Source of the DNA: Aromatoleum toluvorans
GTDB taxonomy: Bacteria > Pseudomonadota > Gammaproteobacteria > Burkholderiales > Rhodocyclaceae
Reading direction: 5' to 3'
Assembly: GCF_012910905.1 (NCBI RefSeq)
Contig: NZ_WTVN01000025.1
Span: forward strand, 1 to 64,000
DNA: 64,000 nt
The notes beneath the pieces are model-generated. The model made no database searches, had not been told where the DNA came from, and worked only from the letters and a program-made list of their open reading frames with translations. Of the stretch, positions 1-9,800 are shown piece after piece (the first letter of the stretch is position 1; every line of letters starts with the position of its first letter). A program made the translations under genes and the position numbers.

Positions 1-935
1 CCCTCCCCCGGCTTGCCGAGCCAGCGCAGCAGGTTGCGGATGTCCTGCTGGACGCGGGCGCATTGCTGTTCCAGTTCGGCGACCACCGTGTGGAGATCCG
101 GCTGCTGCGCGGTCCGGCGCAGCAGGTAGGTCGCATCCGCGCGCATCGCAGTGAGCGACTGGCCGAGTTCGTCGTGCAGCTCGCGGGCAATGTGCGCGCG
201 CTCGTCCTCCTGCAGGGTCAGCAGCCTCAGGCTGAGCAGGCGCCGCTCCTCCTGGATCTGTCCCAATGCAGCCGCGAGGTGGTTGAGGGCGCGCGCGATC
301 ACGTCCAGTTCGCGGACCGGCATCGCCGGCAACCGCGTCCGGTAGTCCTGACGCTCGAACGCGCCGATCGCATCCAGGATCTGGCGCAGCGGTGCGAAGG
401 CATGGCGCACGGCCCAGTACAGGGCGGCCAGCAGGCCGACGCTGTAGAGCAGCAACACGCCCGTGACCCCGACGACATCGTCGAAGGCTTCCCGCTGCTC
501 GCTGAACGGCTGCGTGGTCAACGCGACGCGAAAAGTGCGCCCGTCGGCACGCTCCAGGAGCCAGGTTGATTCAGTGACCGCCTGCCGCCGCGACAGAAGA
601 CCCTGCAGCCACAGGAAGGGCCGCATCGCCGCCGACGGGGCGGGCTCGGCACGCGAGCGCGCCAGCACCTCGCCGCTCTTCGCATCCTCGAGCCGGAATT
701 CGAGATGGCGCAGGCGCCCCACGTTGCGCAGCGCCCCGATCTGCGCCTCGAGCGCGCCGTCCGGCGCGTGCTGCAAGGCGGCGAGCTGGTGGCCGAGGAG
801 CGCGAGCTGCGTGGCGGCCAGCCCCTCCCGGCGGACATCCGACCCCGCGCGCCACACTGCAAGGAGCAGGACGCACAGCAGGCAGGCGAACGATATGACC
901 GCGGCGCGGCGCACCAGCACGTGGGTGAGTTCCAT
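1..935 (-). CDS. MoxY/NarX-type sensor histidine kinase (C-terminus cut by window edge)
   Basis: Membrane sensor kinase of the HisKA_3 family, which passes phosphate to a LuxR/FixJ-type response regulator. The frame opens at an ATG (933-935) and stays open to base 1. The order is: an N-terminal membrane segment (about residues 12-27); a periplasmic stretch resembling the LapD/MoxY sensor domain (an RHLEFRLED-like segment followed by a GEVLARS segment); a second membrane segment; a HAMP-like linker; then the H-box ARELHDELGQSLTAMRAD carrying the phospho-acceptor His. The ATPase domain lies outside the window. It is divergent from the TonB receptor at 1114, so a regulatory link is possible but unproven. 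The kinase class is secure; the ligand is unknown. Confidence 0.85.
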   Translation of the reverse strand, partial: MELTHVLVRRAAVISFACLLCVLLLAVWRAGSDVRREGLAATQLALLGHQLAALQHAPDGALEAQIGALRNVGRLRHLEFRLEDAKSGEVLARSRAEPAPSAAMRPFLWLQGLLSRRQAVTESTWLLERADGRTFRVALTTQPFSEQREAFDDVVGVTGVLLLYSVGLLAALYWAVRHAFAPLRQILDAIGAFERQDYRTRLPAMPVRELDVIARALNHLAAALGQIQEERRLLSLRLLTLQEDERAHIARELHDELGQSLTAMRADATYLLRRTAQQPDLHTVVAELEQQCARVQQDIRNLLRWLGKPGE

Positions 936-1070
936 GAGGGCAGTATCCCATCGGCCCTACGCCCCGCACATCGAGAAAATCAGGAATTTTTCCTATGGAA
1001 GGCGACGCGCGGCATGCGTACGCTGAAGCATGCATCCGGCAGGCTCACGGAGCATCGAGTCGCCCCACCG

Positions 1071-1096
1071 CCAATAGCTCCAGCCAATAATTCCAG
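1071..1096. repeat. 13-bp imperfect tandem repeat in a leader region
   Basis: Two copies of a 13-bp unit (CCAATAGCTCCAG at 1071-1083 and CCAATAATTCCAG at 1084-1096) stand immediately before the ribosome-binding site of the TonB receptor at 1114. A third partial copy starts at 1097. Upstream at 983-995 there is a short AGGAA-TTT-TTCCT inverted repeat. No function is evident; copy number could vary by slippage. Confidence 0.5.
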
Positions 1097-1113
1097 CCAA
1101 CGAGAGGAAGCCC

Positions 1114-3411
1114 ATGCAGTACGCCCCCCCGGTACCGATCCGCAAACCGCTCGCGATCCTGATCGCCCTCCTCGGAGCCGTCACCACGGCCAGCGCCGCC
1201 GAAACGGTCGAACTCGCGCCGGTGGAGGTCGTCGGCACCACGCCCTTGCCGGGGATCAACCTCCCGAAGGATCAGGTTCCCGCCAACGTCCAGCTGATGA
1301 ACAGCCGGCAACTGCGCGACGCCGGCGGCCCATCGCTGGCCGAGAACCTGCAGCGCAAGATGCCGAGCGTCAATGTGAACGAGGTCCAGGGCAATCCCTA
1401 CCAGGCCGATCTCAATTACCGCGGCTTTTCCGCCTCGCCGCTGCTCGGCACCCCGCAGGGCCTGTCGGTATTCCTCGACGGCGTGCGCGTCAACGAACCC
1501 TTCGGCGACGTCGTGAACTGGGACCTGATCCCGCAGACGGCGATTGCCACGATGACGCTCGTGCCGGGCTCCAACCCCCTTTACGGCCTCAACACCCTGG
1601 GCGGCGCGCTGGCGCTGCAGACCAAGCGCGGCGACACGCACCCGGGCGGCGCGCTGGAGGTGTACGGCGGCGCCTTCAACCGCCGCGGCGGCTCCATCGA
1701 GCACGGCGGCAAGCGCGGGGAGCTCTCCTGGTACGTCGCGGCCGAGGGCATGAAGGAAGACGGCTGGCGCGATCGCTCCCCCTCCGAAGTCGGCCAGCTG
1801 TTCGGCAAGCTCGCATGGACGAGGGGCGAGACCGATGTGGCGCTCACGCTGGCCCACGCCGATACCGACCTGATCGGCAACGCCCTGGTGCCGGAGAGCA
1901 TCCTGCGCCAGCGGCGCGAAGCGATCTTCACCCATCCCGACCAGACGCGAAACCGCAGCAGCCTGCTGGCGCTGTCCGGCAGCCACTGGCTCAACGACCA
2001 GGACCAGATCTCGGGCACGGTCTACGCGCGGCGCACCCTCACCCGCACGCTGAACGGCGACCTCAACGACGAATTCGGGGACGAGTTCGCCGAATGGGCC
2101 GCTGCCGGCTTTCCCGCCGGAGCGGAACCGGAAAGCGGCGCGCTCAACCGCACCCGTACCGGCCAGACCGCTGCAGGAATCGCGCTGCAGTGGAGCCGCA
2201 TCGCCGGCGCCCACCAGTTCTCGGTCGGCGTGTCCCACGACCGCAGCCACGCCAACTTCCGCCAGAGCGAGCAGGCAGGGGAGCTGACCGCAAACCGCGG
2301 CATTTCCGCGACCGGCGACGAGGAACAGGTGAACAGCCTGCTCGGCCGCACGCGCACCACCAGCCTGTATGCGACCGACACCGTCGCGCTGGCCCCCACC
2401 CTGCACCTCACGGGGTCGCTGCGCTACAACCGCACGCGCGTGATCAACAGCGATCGCATGGGCGACGCACTCAACGGCGATTTCACTTACCACAAGCTCA
2501 ACCCGGCGCTGGGCCTCACCTGGCAGGCGACGCCCGCCCTCACCGTCTATGGCGGCTTCACCCAGGGCAATCGCGCGCCGACGCCGATCGAGCTGGGCTG
2601 CGCCGATCCCGAGAACGCCTGCAGCCTGCCCAACGCGATGGCCGCCGACCCCTTCCTGCGACAGGTCGTCACCCGCACGGTCGAACTCGGCGTGCGCGGC
2701 AAGCTCGCCGGCAACACGCAGTGGAACGCCACGGCCTTCCGCAGCACCAACCGCGACGACATCCTCTTCGTCGGCACCGGCGGCAGCCTCGGTTTTTTCA
2801 CCAACTTCGGGCAGACCCGCCGCCAGGGCGTCGAACTGGGCCTGAGCGGCGAGATCGGCGCCTTCGACTGGCAGGCCAACTACAGCTACCTCGATGCCAC
2901 CTTCCAGTCCTCCGCCTGCCTGCTGGCCGAGAACAACAGCACGGAGGGCCAGGGCGGCTGCCCCGACGACGAGATCCGCGTCGCGCGCGGCGACCGGCTG
3001 CCCGGACTGCCGAAACACAGCCTCAAGCTCGGTGTCGACTGGCACGCCACCGAGGTGCTGCGCGTGGGGGCGGACCTCATCGCATACTCCGGCCGCTACG
3101 TGCGCGGCAACGAGAACAACCGCCATGAACCCGAAGACGGGTTCGAAGGCCGCGGGAAACTTCCCGGATACGGGGTGGTCAATCTTCGCGCGGACTACCA
3201 GTTGGCGCGCGGTTGGACCCTTTTCGGCCGCATCGACAACCTGTTCGACAAGCGCTACGCGACTGCCGGGGCGCTGGCGGAAAACCCCTTCGTCGGCCCC
3301 GACAACGCGTTTGTGGTGGATCCCGGCGAATGGCGCCATGAGCAATTCGTCGCCCCGGGCGCGCCACGCAGCGCGTGGGTTGGCGTGCGTTACGCCTGGA
3401 AGGGCATCTGA
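1114..3411 (+). CDS. TonB-dependent outer-membrane receptor
   Basis: Outer-membrane beta-barrel transporter that takes up an iron complex, vitamin or other scarce ligand using TonB/ExbBD energy. The 765-residue product has a signal peptide ending near ASA-AE (about residue 28). A plug domain follows (about 45-160, with the typical VFLDGVRVNEPFGDVVNWDLIP and GSNPLYGLNTLGGAL segments), then a barrel with repeated aromatic beta strands. The start is favoured by a GAGAGGAAG ribosome-binding site 5-10 bases upstream. The C-terminus (RYAWKGI) lacks the usual terminal Phe, which is slightly unusual. A hairpin lies downstream at 3433-3455. The substrate cannot be read from sequence. Confidence 0.93.
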   Translation: MQYAPPVPIRKPLAILIALLGAVTTASAAETVELAPVEVVGTTPLPGINLPKDQVPANVQLMNSRQLRDAGGPSLAENLQRKMPSVNVNEVQGNPYQADLNYRGFSASPLLGTPQGLSVFLDGVRVNEPFGDVVNWDLIPQTAIATMTLVPGSNPLYGLNTLGGALALQTKRGDTHPGGALEVYGGAFNRRGGSIEHGGKRGELSWYVAAEGMKEDGWRDRSPSEVGQLFGKLAWTRGETDVALTLAHADTDLIGNALVPESILRQRREAIFTHPDQTRNRSSLLALSGSHWLNDQDQISGTVYARRTLTRTLNGDLNDEFGDEFAEWAAAGFPAGAEPESGALNRTRTGQTAAGIALQWSRIAGAHQFSVGVSHDRSHANFRQSEQAGELTANRGISATGDEEQVNSLLGRTRTTSLYATDTVALAPTLHLTGSLRYNRTRVINSDRMGDALNGDFTYHKLNPALGLTWQATPALTVYGGFTQGNRAPTPIELGCADPENACSLPNAMAADPFLRQVVTRTVELGVRGKLAGNTQWNATAFRSTNRDDILFVGTGGSLGFFTNFGQTRRQGVELGLSGEIGAFDWQANYSYLDATFQSSACLLAENNSTEGQGGCPDDEIRVARGDRLPGLPKHSLKLGVDWHATEVLRVGADLIAYSGRYVRGNENNRHEPEDGFEGRGKLPGYGVVNLRADYQLARGWTLFGRIDNLFDKRYATAGALAENPFVGPDNAFVVDPGEWRHEQFVAPGAPRSAWVGVRYAWKGI

Positions 3412-3432
3412 ACCGTTCCTCGCCGCAGGTAC

Positions 3433-3455
3433 GCCATCCCCGGATGCGGGATGGC
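3433..3455 (+). terminator. hairpin after the first TonB receptor
   Basis: Perfect 8-bp stem (GCCATCCC / GGGATGGC) with a 7-base loop, 22 bases after the receptor stop. There is no U-run, so it may be a weak or factor-dependent terminator or an mRNA 3'-end stabiliser. Confidence 0.45.
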
Positions 3456-3545
3456 CCGCGCCGGCAAGTCTTCCTGTCGACGCTGGCATGGAACGAATGG
3501 ATGCCTTGCCGGGCTGCCCTGACCGTGCAGCTCCAGGAGACTGTG

Positions 3546-3875
3546 ATGCCTGCGCGCGCCGACGTCGCCCCTCGCCGCGAACCCCTGCCGCATCGCTGGC
3601 ACGTGCTGCAGATGCTGCGCTCCATGCACGCCGGGCATCCCTTCATACACCTGTGGGATCTCTCCTGCCTCACCCACCTCGAGGGCGCACCGATGGCGGT
3701 GCATTACTTCGGCTTTCTCGAACGCAACGGCTACATCGTGCCCTGCGCGAAGGAAGGGCCGCGCGCGCACTTCTACACCCTGTCGTCCGACGGCGTTGCG
3801 CTGTACGAGGCCGGCGAGCGGTGGTGGCGCTCGCTGCGCTGGCCGCAGAAGTACTTCGTCATCTGGCACGGCTGA
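3546..3875 (+). CDS. small hypothetical protein, possible winged-helix fold
   Basis: A 109-residue soluble protein that I do not recognise. The ATG at 3546 is preceded by CCAGGAGA, a good ribosome-binding site; longer upstream versions lack one. The pattern 'hxxLxxMHAGHPFIHLWDLSxLTHLEGAPMAVHYFGFLERNGYI' followed by two short strand-like segments and an 'SSDGVALYEAGERWWRSL' helix resembles the winged-helix layout of PadR/MarR-like proteins: helices, a recognition helix with an 'FLERNGYI' boundary, a wing, and a C-terminal helix. This is only a resemblance. It sits between two TonB receptors and could regulate them, but nothing in the sequence proves it. Confidence 0.65.
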   Translation: MPARADVAPRREPLPHRWHVLQMLRSMHAGHPFIHLWDLSCLTHLEGAPMAVHYFGFLERNGYIVPCAKEGPRAHFYTLSSDGVALYEAGERWWRSLRWPQKYFVIWHG

Positions 3876-4023
3876 GACGCCCGCCGGACGGCCCTCTGCG
3901 GCCGATCTCATGATTTTCTGTAGCGCGATTCCGTGGAGTCATGGACGCGGGACTGTGCGCGGGCCCGTAAAGTTGGGTACAACCGCCAGACGCGGCGCAC
4001 ACCTATCGACAGGACCCGGAACC

Positions 4024-6216
4024 ATGTTCGCTTCGCCCCGCAGTTCGCTCCCGCCCTACCCGCGCACCCGGCTGCGGCCGCTGCATGTCGCGCTGTGCGC
4101 GGGCCTCGGCGCCGCCCCTGCCTTCGCCGCCGACCCGGTGCCGACGCTCAATCCGGTGGTCGTGACGGGCAGCCGCGTCGAGGCGCAGAGCTTCGATCTG
4201 CCCTTCTCGGTGGATTCGGTCGACATGCGGCCGGTGCAGGCGGGCAACCTCGGCGTGAATGCCTCGGAGGCGCTCGCCGGGGTGCCGGGCCTGGTCGTGC
4301 AGAACCGCCAGAACTACGCGCAGGACCTGCAGATTTCGGTGCGCGGCTTCGGCAGCCGGGCCGCCTTCGGCGTGCGCGGCGTGAAGCTCATCGCGGACGG
4401 CATCCCCGCCAGCACGCCCGACGGACAGGGCCAGGCGGCGACCTTCAACCTCGACACCGCCGAACGCATCGAGGTGATGCGCGGGCCCTTCTCCACCGTG
4501 TATGGCAACCATGCCGGCGGGGTGATCCAGCTCTTCTCGCGCGATCCGCAGGGGGCACCGAGCGTGTATGGCGGGCTGCTCGGCGGCTCGTGGGGCACGA
4601 CCAAGGTCGACATCGGCGCCGAAGGCGAGAAGAACGGCGTGGGCTACCTCGTCGACGCGTCGCGCTTCGATACCGACGGCTACCGCGACCACAGCGCCGC
4701 GACGCGCGACCAGCTGTTCGGCAAGCTCGTCTTCCGGCCCGACCAGGACAGCAAGCTCACGCTCGTCGCGAACGCGCTGCGCCAGGACGATACCCAGGAC
4801 CCGCTCGGTTTGACCTGGGAGACCTTCAAGCGCGATCCGCGCGCCGTCGAGAGCGTGGCCGAGACCTTCGACACCCGCAAGAGCATCGATCACCGCCAGG
4901 CGGGGGCGACCTACGAACGGCGCTTCGGCGCCGGCAGGCTGCAGCTTTCGGCGTATGGGGGCGAACGCAGCGTGACGCAATTCCAGTCGATTCCGGTTGG
5001 CGTTCAGAACAACGATCGGAGCATCGTCAATCCCAGAGCAGGGATCTTTTTCCGGCCCGGTCATTCCGGCGGAGTGGTGGACTTCGACCGCAGCTTCCAC
5101 GGACTGGGCGCAAGGTGGATCCACACGCTGGCCGCCGGGCCCGGCGAGCTGACGCTGACCGGCGGCATCGACTACGACCGCTCGGAAGATGCGCGCAAGG
5201 GTTTCGAGAACTTCCTCGGCCGCGCCAACGCCCCGACCGCGCTGGGGGTGAAGGGGCGGCTGCGCCGCGACGAGACCGACACGGTAACGAGCGTCGATCC
5301 CTACGTGCAGGCAAGCTGGAAACTCGAAAAGTGGACGCTGCAGGCCGGGCTGCGTCACAGCGACGTGAAGTTCGAGGTCGACGACAAGTTCATCACGGCG
5401 GACAACCGGGACGACAGCGGCGACCTCAGCTTCCGCAAGACGACCCCTGCGGTGGGCATCGTCTATCAGCTGAGTCCGGTCGTGAACCTGTACGCCAGCG
5501 CCGCGCGCGGCTTCGAAACCCCGACGCTGGCGGAACTATCGTATTCGGGGGCCAGCGGATCCGATGGTTTCAACTTCGGTCTGAAACCCGCGACCAGCAA
5601 GCAGTATGAACTCGGCGCCAAGGCCTTCGTCGGCGAAAACACGCGCGTGAACCTCGCGGTGTTCGAGATCCGCACAAAGGACGAATTGGTCGTAAACAGC
5701 AATTTGGGAGGTAGAACAACATTCAAGAACGCCGGCTCAACGCTGCGCCAGGGTGTCGAGCTCGCGGCCGAAAGCGAATTTTCGCGCCATTGGCGCGGCA
5801 AACTGGCCCTCACCACCCTGCGTGCCGTCTATGACAAAAGCTTGATCTCGGGTGGCAGCCCTGTCCCCGAGGGCAGGCGCATCCCCGGCATCCCCGCGCT
5901 CTCGGCCTACGCCGAACTCGAATGGAAGCCGCGCGAAGGCCTGTCGGCCGCGGTCGAGACACTGCACCGGAGCAAGGTGTTCGTCGAGGACACCAACGCG
6001 AAGCGCGCCGCGCCCCGCTACACGCTGGCGAACCTGCGCCTCACGGCCGAGCAGCGCTCCGGCGGCTGGACCTTCCGCGAGATGCTGCGCGTGGACAACC
6101 TGTTCGACAAGGAACACATTGCTTCCGTGATCGTCGGCGACGGCAACGACCGTTTCTATGAACCCGGCCCGACCCGCAGCCTGTTCGCGGGCGTGAGGGC
6201 CAACTATCGCTTCTGA
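4024..6216 (+). CDS. TonB-dependent outer-membrane receptor (siderophore/iron type)
   Basis: The 730-residue product has a signal peptide ending near AFA-AD (about residue 35). A TonB box-like segment (PVVVTGSRV) follows, then a plug domain (about 50-165, with VRGFGSRAAFGVRGVKLIADGIP and the plug end MRGPFSTVYGNHAGGVIQLFS). The large barrel ends in the canonical ANYRF terminal strand. The ATG at 4024 fits the signal peptide, with AGGAC nine bases upstream; an upstream extension would bury the signal. The barrel style (ARGFETPTLAEL, DNLFDKEHIASV) matches the ferric-siderophore receptor group, an inference from family flavour. It is followed after 10 bases by the DUF302-like gene, so the two are probably co-transcribed. 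Confidence 0.93.
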   Translation: MFASPRSSLPPYPRTRLRPLHVALCAGLGAAPAFAADPVPTLNPVVVTGSRVEAQSFDLPFSVDSVDMRPVQAGNLGVNASEALAGVPGLVVQNRQNYAQDLQISVRGFGSRAAFGVRGVKLIADGIPASTPDGQGQAATFNLDTAERIEVMRGPFSTVYGNHAGGVIQLFSRDPQGAPSVYGGLLGGSWGTTKVDIGAEGEKNGVGYLVDASRFDTDGYRDHSAATRDQLFGKLVFRPDQDSKLTLVANALRQDDTQDPLGLTWETFKRDPRAVESVAETFDTRKSIDHRQAGATYERRFGAGRLQLSAYGGERSVTQFQSIPVGVQNNDRSIVNPRAGIFFRPGHSGGVVDFDRSFHGLGARWIHTLAAGPGELTLTGGIDYDRSEDARKGFENFLGRANAPTALGVKGRLRRDETDTVTSVDPYVQASWKLEKWTLQAGLRHSDVKFEVDDKFITADNRDDSGDLSFRKTTPAVGIVYQLSPVVNLYASAARGFETPTLAELSYSGASGSDGFNFGLKPATSKQYELGAKAFVGENTRVNLAVFEIRTKDELVVNSNLGGRTTFKNAGSTLRQGVELAAESEFSRHWRGKLALTTLRAVYDKSLISGGSPVPEGRRIPGIPALSAYAELEWKPREGLSAAVETLHRSKVFVEDTNAKRAAPRYTLANLRLTAEQRSGGWTFREMLRVDNLFDKEHIASVIVGDGNDRFYEPGPTRSLFAGVRANYRF

Positions 6217-6226
6217 CCTCGGCCCC

Positions 6227-6748
6227 GTGCTCCTCCTCCTTCGCGGTGACCGTCTTCGCCCTGCCCGGCTCGTACGGGCGGGGCTCGTTTTTTGGCTCGC
6301 GGCCCTGCTGTCGTGCCTTGCCGTGGCACGCGCGGCCGACAGCGAACTCATCGAGCGCGAACTGCAGCCGCTCGCCTATGCCGACGCCCGCACGGCGCTG
6401 CTCGACGCCTTCGTCGAAGAGGGCCTCGCACCCCCCGCGGTAAGCCAGTTCGGCGAGATGCTGGCCCGCACCGCGCGGGACCTCGGACACCGCGCGGATC
6501 TCTACGAGCAGGCGGAGATCTTCTCCTTCTGCAGCGCGCAGGTGTCCGGTCGCATGGTCGCCGAGGACGTCCGCCACATCGCGCTGTGTCCGATGACGAT
6601 TGCGCTGTACACGCTGCCGGGCCGTCCGCGCACGGTCTTCCTGGTGTCGCGCCCGCCGGCGCTGCAGACGCCGGGCGGAGAGTTCGCGCGCGCGCTGCTG
6701 CGCCGGATCGTCGAACGCGTGCTTGACAACGCAGGCCTGCACCGCTGA
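6227..6748 (+). CDS. secreted DUF302-like protein
   Basis: A 173-residue protein with a GTG start 10 bases after the receptor stop. An N-terminal hydrophobic segment (about 18-36) ends in ARA-AD, a typical signal-peptide cleavage site, so it is probably periplasmic. The second half carries the pattern 'FSFCSAQVSGRMVAEDVRHIALCPMTIALYT': a Cys, then about 22 residues later Cys-Pro, followed by a strand. This resembles the DUF302 fold, often found near respiratory or stress genes. The assignment is by pattern only. Its position suggests it is co-transcribed with the TonB receptor upstream. A hairpin at 6779-6800 closes the unit. Confidence 0.7.
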   Translation: MLLLLRGDRLRPARLVRAGLVFWLAALLSCLAVARAADSELIERELQPLAYADARTALLDAFVEEGLAPPAVSQFGEMLARTARDLGHRADLYEQAEIFSFCSAQVSGRMVAEDVRHIALCPMTIALYTLPGRPRTVFLVSRPPALQTPGGEFARALLRRIVERVLDNAGLHR

Positions 6749-6778
6749 GGATCATCCGCCTCGCACCCGCGCAGTGCG

Positions 6779-6800
6779 TTCCGGGACACGATTCCCGGAA
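6779..6800 (+). terminator. hairpin downstream of the DUF302-like gene
   Basis: Perfect 8-bp arms TTCCGGGA / TCCCGGAA with a 6-base loop, 30 bases after the stop. It is followed by AAAA rather than a T-run, so intrinsic termination on the plus strand is uncertain. Confidence 0.45.
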
Positions 6801-6892
6801 AACTGGCGCCAGAGCGTCGGTTCTACGCCATTTGGGTCGCCAATGCGCTAGATTGCAGGGTATTCGCTCGTTCCCAATGAAGCAGGTGGTGT

Positions 6893-9800
6893 GTGAAAGC
6901 TCCGCAGCTCAACCGGGTCGTCCTGATCGCGTACGCCGCTGTAATCGGCCTCGCGCTCTTCGGCTTCTATGAGCTGTGGTCGTTCCGCGTCGCCGCGGCG
7001 CTGCGCCTGTCGGGCGAGAGCCTGCATGCGATGAGCAATTCGCTCGACGCCACCGCGAAATCCGCCACCGACCACGTGGCCATCCTCCGCGTCGAAGCCG
7101 AACGCGCGCTGCACGACGAAGCGGTGCACGCCCCCAACCCGCTGCGCAAGGGTTTCGCCACCTTCCCCGGACCGGGCCTGTTCGCGACGACGCAGCTGCC
7201 CGATGAAGTGCCGCCCGGGCTGGGCGCCTACGTCTTCGGCCGCGGCGATCCCGCGGCGCTTCCGCGCGAGATGGACCATGAAATCGAAGTCGCACTGCAC
7301 CTGATACCCGTCTTCCAGCGCGTCCACAAGAACATTCCGCAGGTGGCCTGGGTGTATTACTTGTCGCGTTCCGGCTTCATCTGCGTCTATCCGCTCGAAG
7401 CGCAGCGGGAATACCTGTCGTGGCGCGACGAAATCCTCACCCATCCGATCGTCGCGGACGCTGCGCCGGAGAACAATCCCGAACGCAAGCCGCGCTGGAG
7501 CGCGGCCTATGTCGATGAGGCCGGCAAGGGCATGATGAGTTCGCTGACGTCGCCCGTCTTCGACGCGGCAGGACGCTTCCGCGCCGTCGTCGCCCTCGAC
7601 ATCACGCTCGCGAACCTGAACGGCTACCTGTCGGGGCCCGGGCTGGAGATCGGCCGCGTGTTCGTCGCCAACGACCGGGGCCAGCTTCTGGCCGATCCGG
7701 TCATCGTGACGCCGGGCGATGCCGACGTACGCCTGGTCGACCGCAGCCTGCCGCGCGAACTCGTCGGCCGCCTGCCCGGCCCCGGGACGATGACGCCAGG
7801 TTACGACGAGCACGACGGCTGGCTGCTCAAGGGATTGCACCTGGAGAACGCGCCGTGGGCGGTCTATCACGTCGTCGATCGCTCCGCCCTCGGCTGGGCG
7901 ACGCTGCTGCACATGCACGTCGAGCTCATCGCGATGCTGCTGATCGTGCTGTCCATCGTGCTGCTGGAACAGCGCCGCCGCGCCGCGCACCGCCTGCGCC
8001 TCTTCAAGGTGGCAGTCGATGCGAGCACGTCGGGCATCGTGATCACCGACCGCTCGTCGGTGATCGAGTACACGAATCCCGCCTTCTCGCGCATCACCGG
8101 CTACCCCGCCGCCGAGGCGCTGGGCAGGACGCCGGCGCTGTTCCGCTCCGACCGCATGCCGCGCGAGGTCTACGCGGAACTGTGGAAAGTGATCCTGGGC
8201 GGCGAAAGCTGGCAGGGCGAACTCCTCAACCGCCGCAAGGACGGGGACCTGTACTGGAGCGACCTGCGCATCGCACCGATCCTCTCGCCCCGCGGGGAGC
8301 CGCAACAATTCGTCGGCCTGATGAACGACGTCACCGAGCGCAAGCGCATCGAGACGCGGATGAACCAGGCGATGGTCGTGTTCAACGCCTCCAGCCAGGG
8401 CATCATGACGACGGACGCGCATTGCGTGATCACCGCCGTCAACCCGGCCTTCACCGCGATCACCGGCTACACCGCCGAAGAGGTGCTGGGGCACAAGCCG
8501 TCGATGCTCGGTTCCGGCCGCCACGACGCGAGCTTCTACGGCAACATGTGGGATTCCCTCGCCCGCGCCGGGCAGTGGGAATCGGAGATCTGGAACCGGC
8601 GCAAGAACGGCGAAATCTATCCGCAGTGGCAGACGATTTCGGCCGTCCATGACCAGCACGGCAACCTCACCGGCTACATCTCGCTGTTCAACGACATCAC
8701 CCAGCGCAAGCAGCAGGAAGAGGCGATCTGGCGGCAGGCGAACTTCGACCCGCTCACGAACCTCGCCAACCGCAGCCTGCTGCAGGACCGCCTCGACCAG
8801 GCCCTCACACACGCCCGCCGCAACCGCGCGCGCGTGGGCCTGCTGTTCCTCGATCTGGACGGCTTCAAGTGGATCAACGACACGCTGGGCCACGACATCG
8901 GCGATGAACTGCTGATCGAGGTGGCGCGCCGGGTAACCTTCTGCGTGCGCGAGCAGGACACCGTGGCGCGCTTCGGCGGCGACGAGTTCACGATCATCGT
9001 GCAGGACCTCGCCGAACCGGACGACCTCAACGCCATCGCCGAAAAGATCGTGAGCGTGCTGCGCGATCCGTTCTTTCTCGGCGGGATCCAGCATCGCATG
9101 TCCGGCAGCATCGGCATCACCGTGTATCCGGACGACGGCGAGGACGTGCAGACGCTGTTCCGCAACGCCGACATCGCGATGTACAAGTCCAAGCAGGCCG
9201 GCAAGAACCGCTTCCAGTTCTATGCCCGCGACATGCAAAGCGACGCCCTCGCGCGCCTGCAGCTCGAAGCGGACCTGCGCATCGCGCTCGAACGGCAGGC
9301 CTTCTCGCTGCACTACCAGCCCATCGTCGAAGCCGACAGCGGCGAACTGGTCGGCGCCGAGGCGCTGATCCGCTGGATCCACCCCGAGCGCGGCCCGGTC
9401 TCGCCGCTGGAGTTCATCCCCGTCGCCGAGGACAGCGGGCTCATCATCGGTATCGGCGAATGGGCGCTGCGCGAAGCGGCGCGGCAGTCGCGCCAGTGGC
9501 GCGATGGCGGGCATGCGGCGCTGCGCCTCGCGGTGAACATGTCCGGCGTGCAGTTCCGCGAGGCCGGCCTGCCCGACCTCGTCGGCGAAGTCCTCGCCGA
9601 GTTCGGCATCGACCGCGGCGGGCTGATGGTCGAGATCACCGAGTCGGTGCTGATGGGCGGCAGCGAATCGATGGAATCGCGCATGCGTGCGATCAAGGCG
9701 CTGGGTATCGGCTACGCGCTCGACGACTTCGGCACCGGCTTCTCCTCGCTGTCCTACCTCAAGCGCTTCCCCGTCGACGTCGTCAAGATCGACCGCAGCT

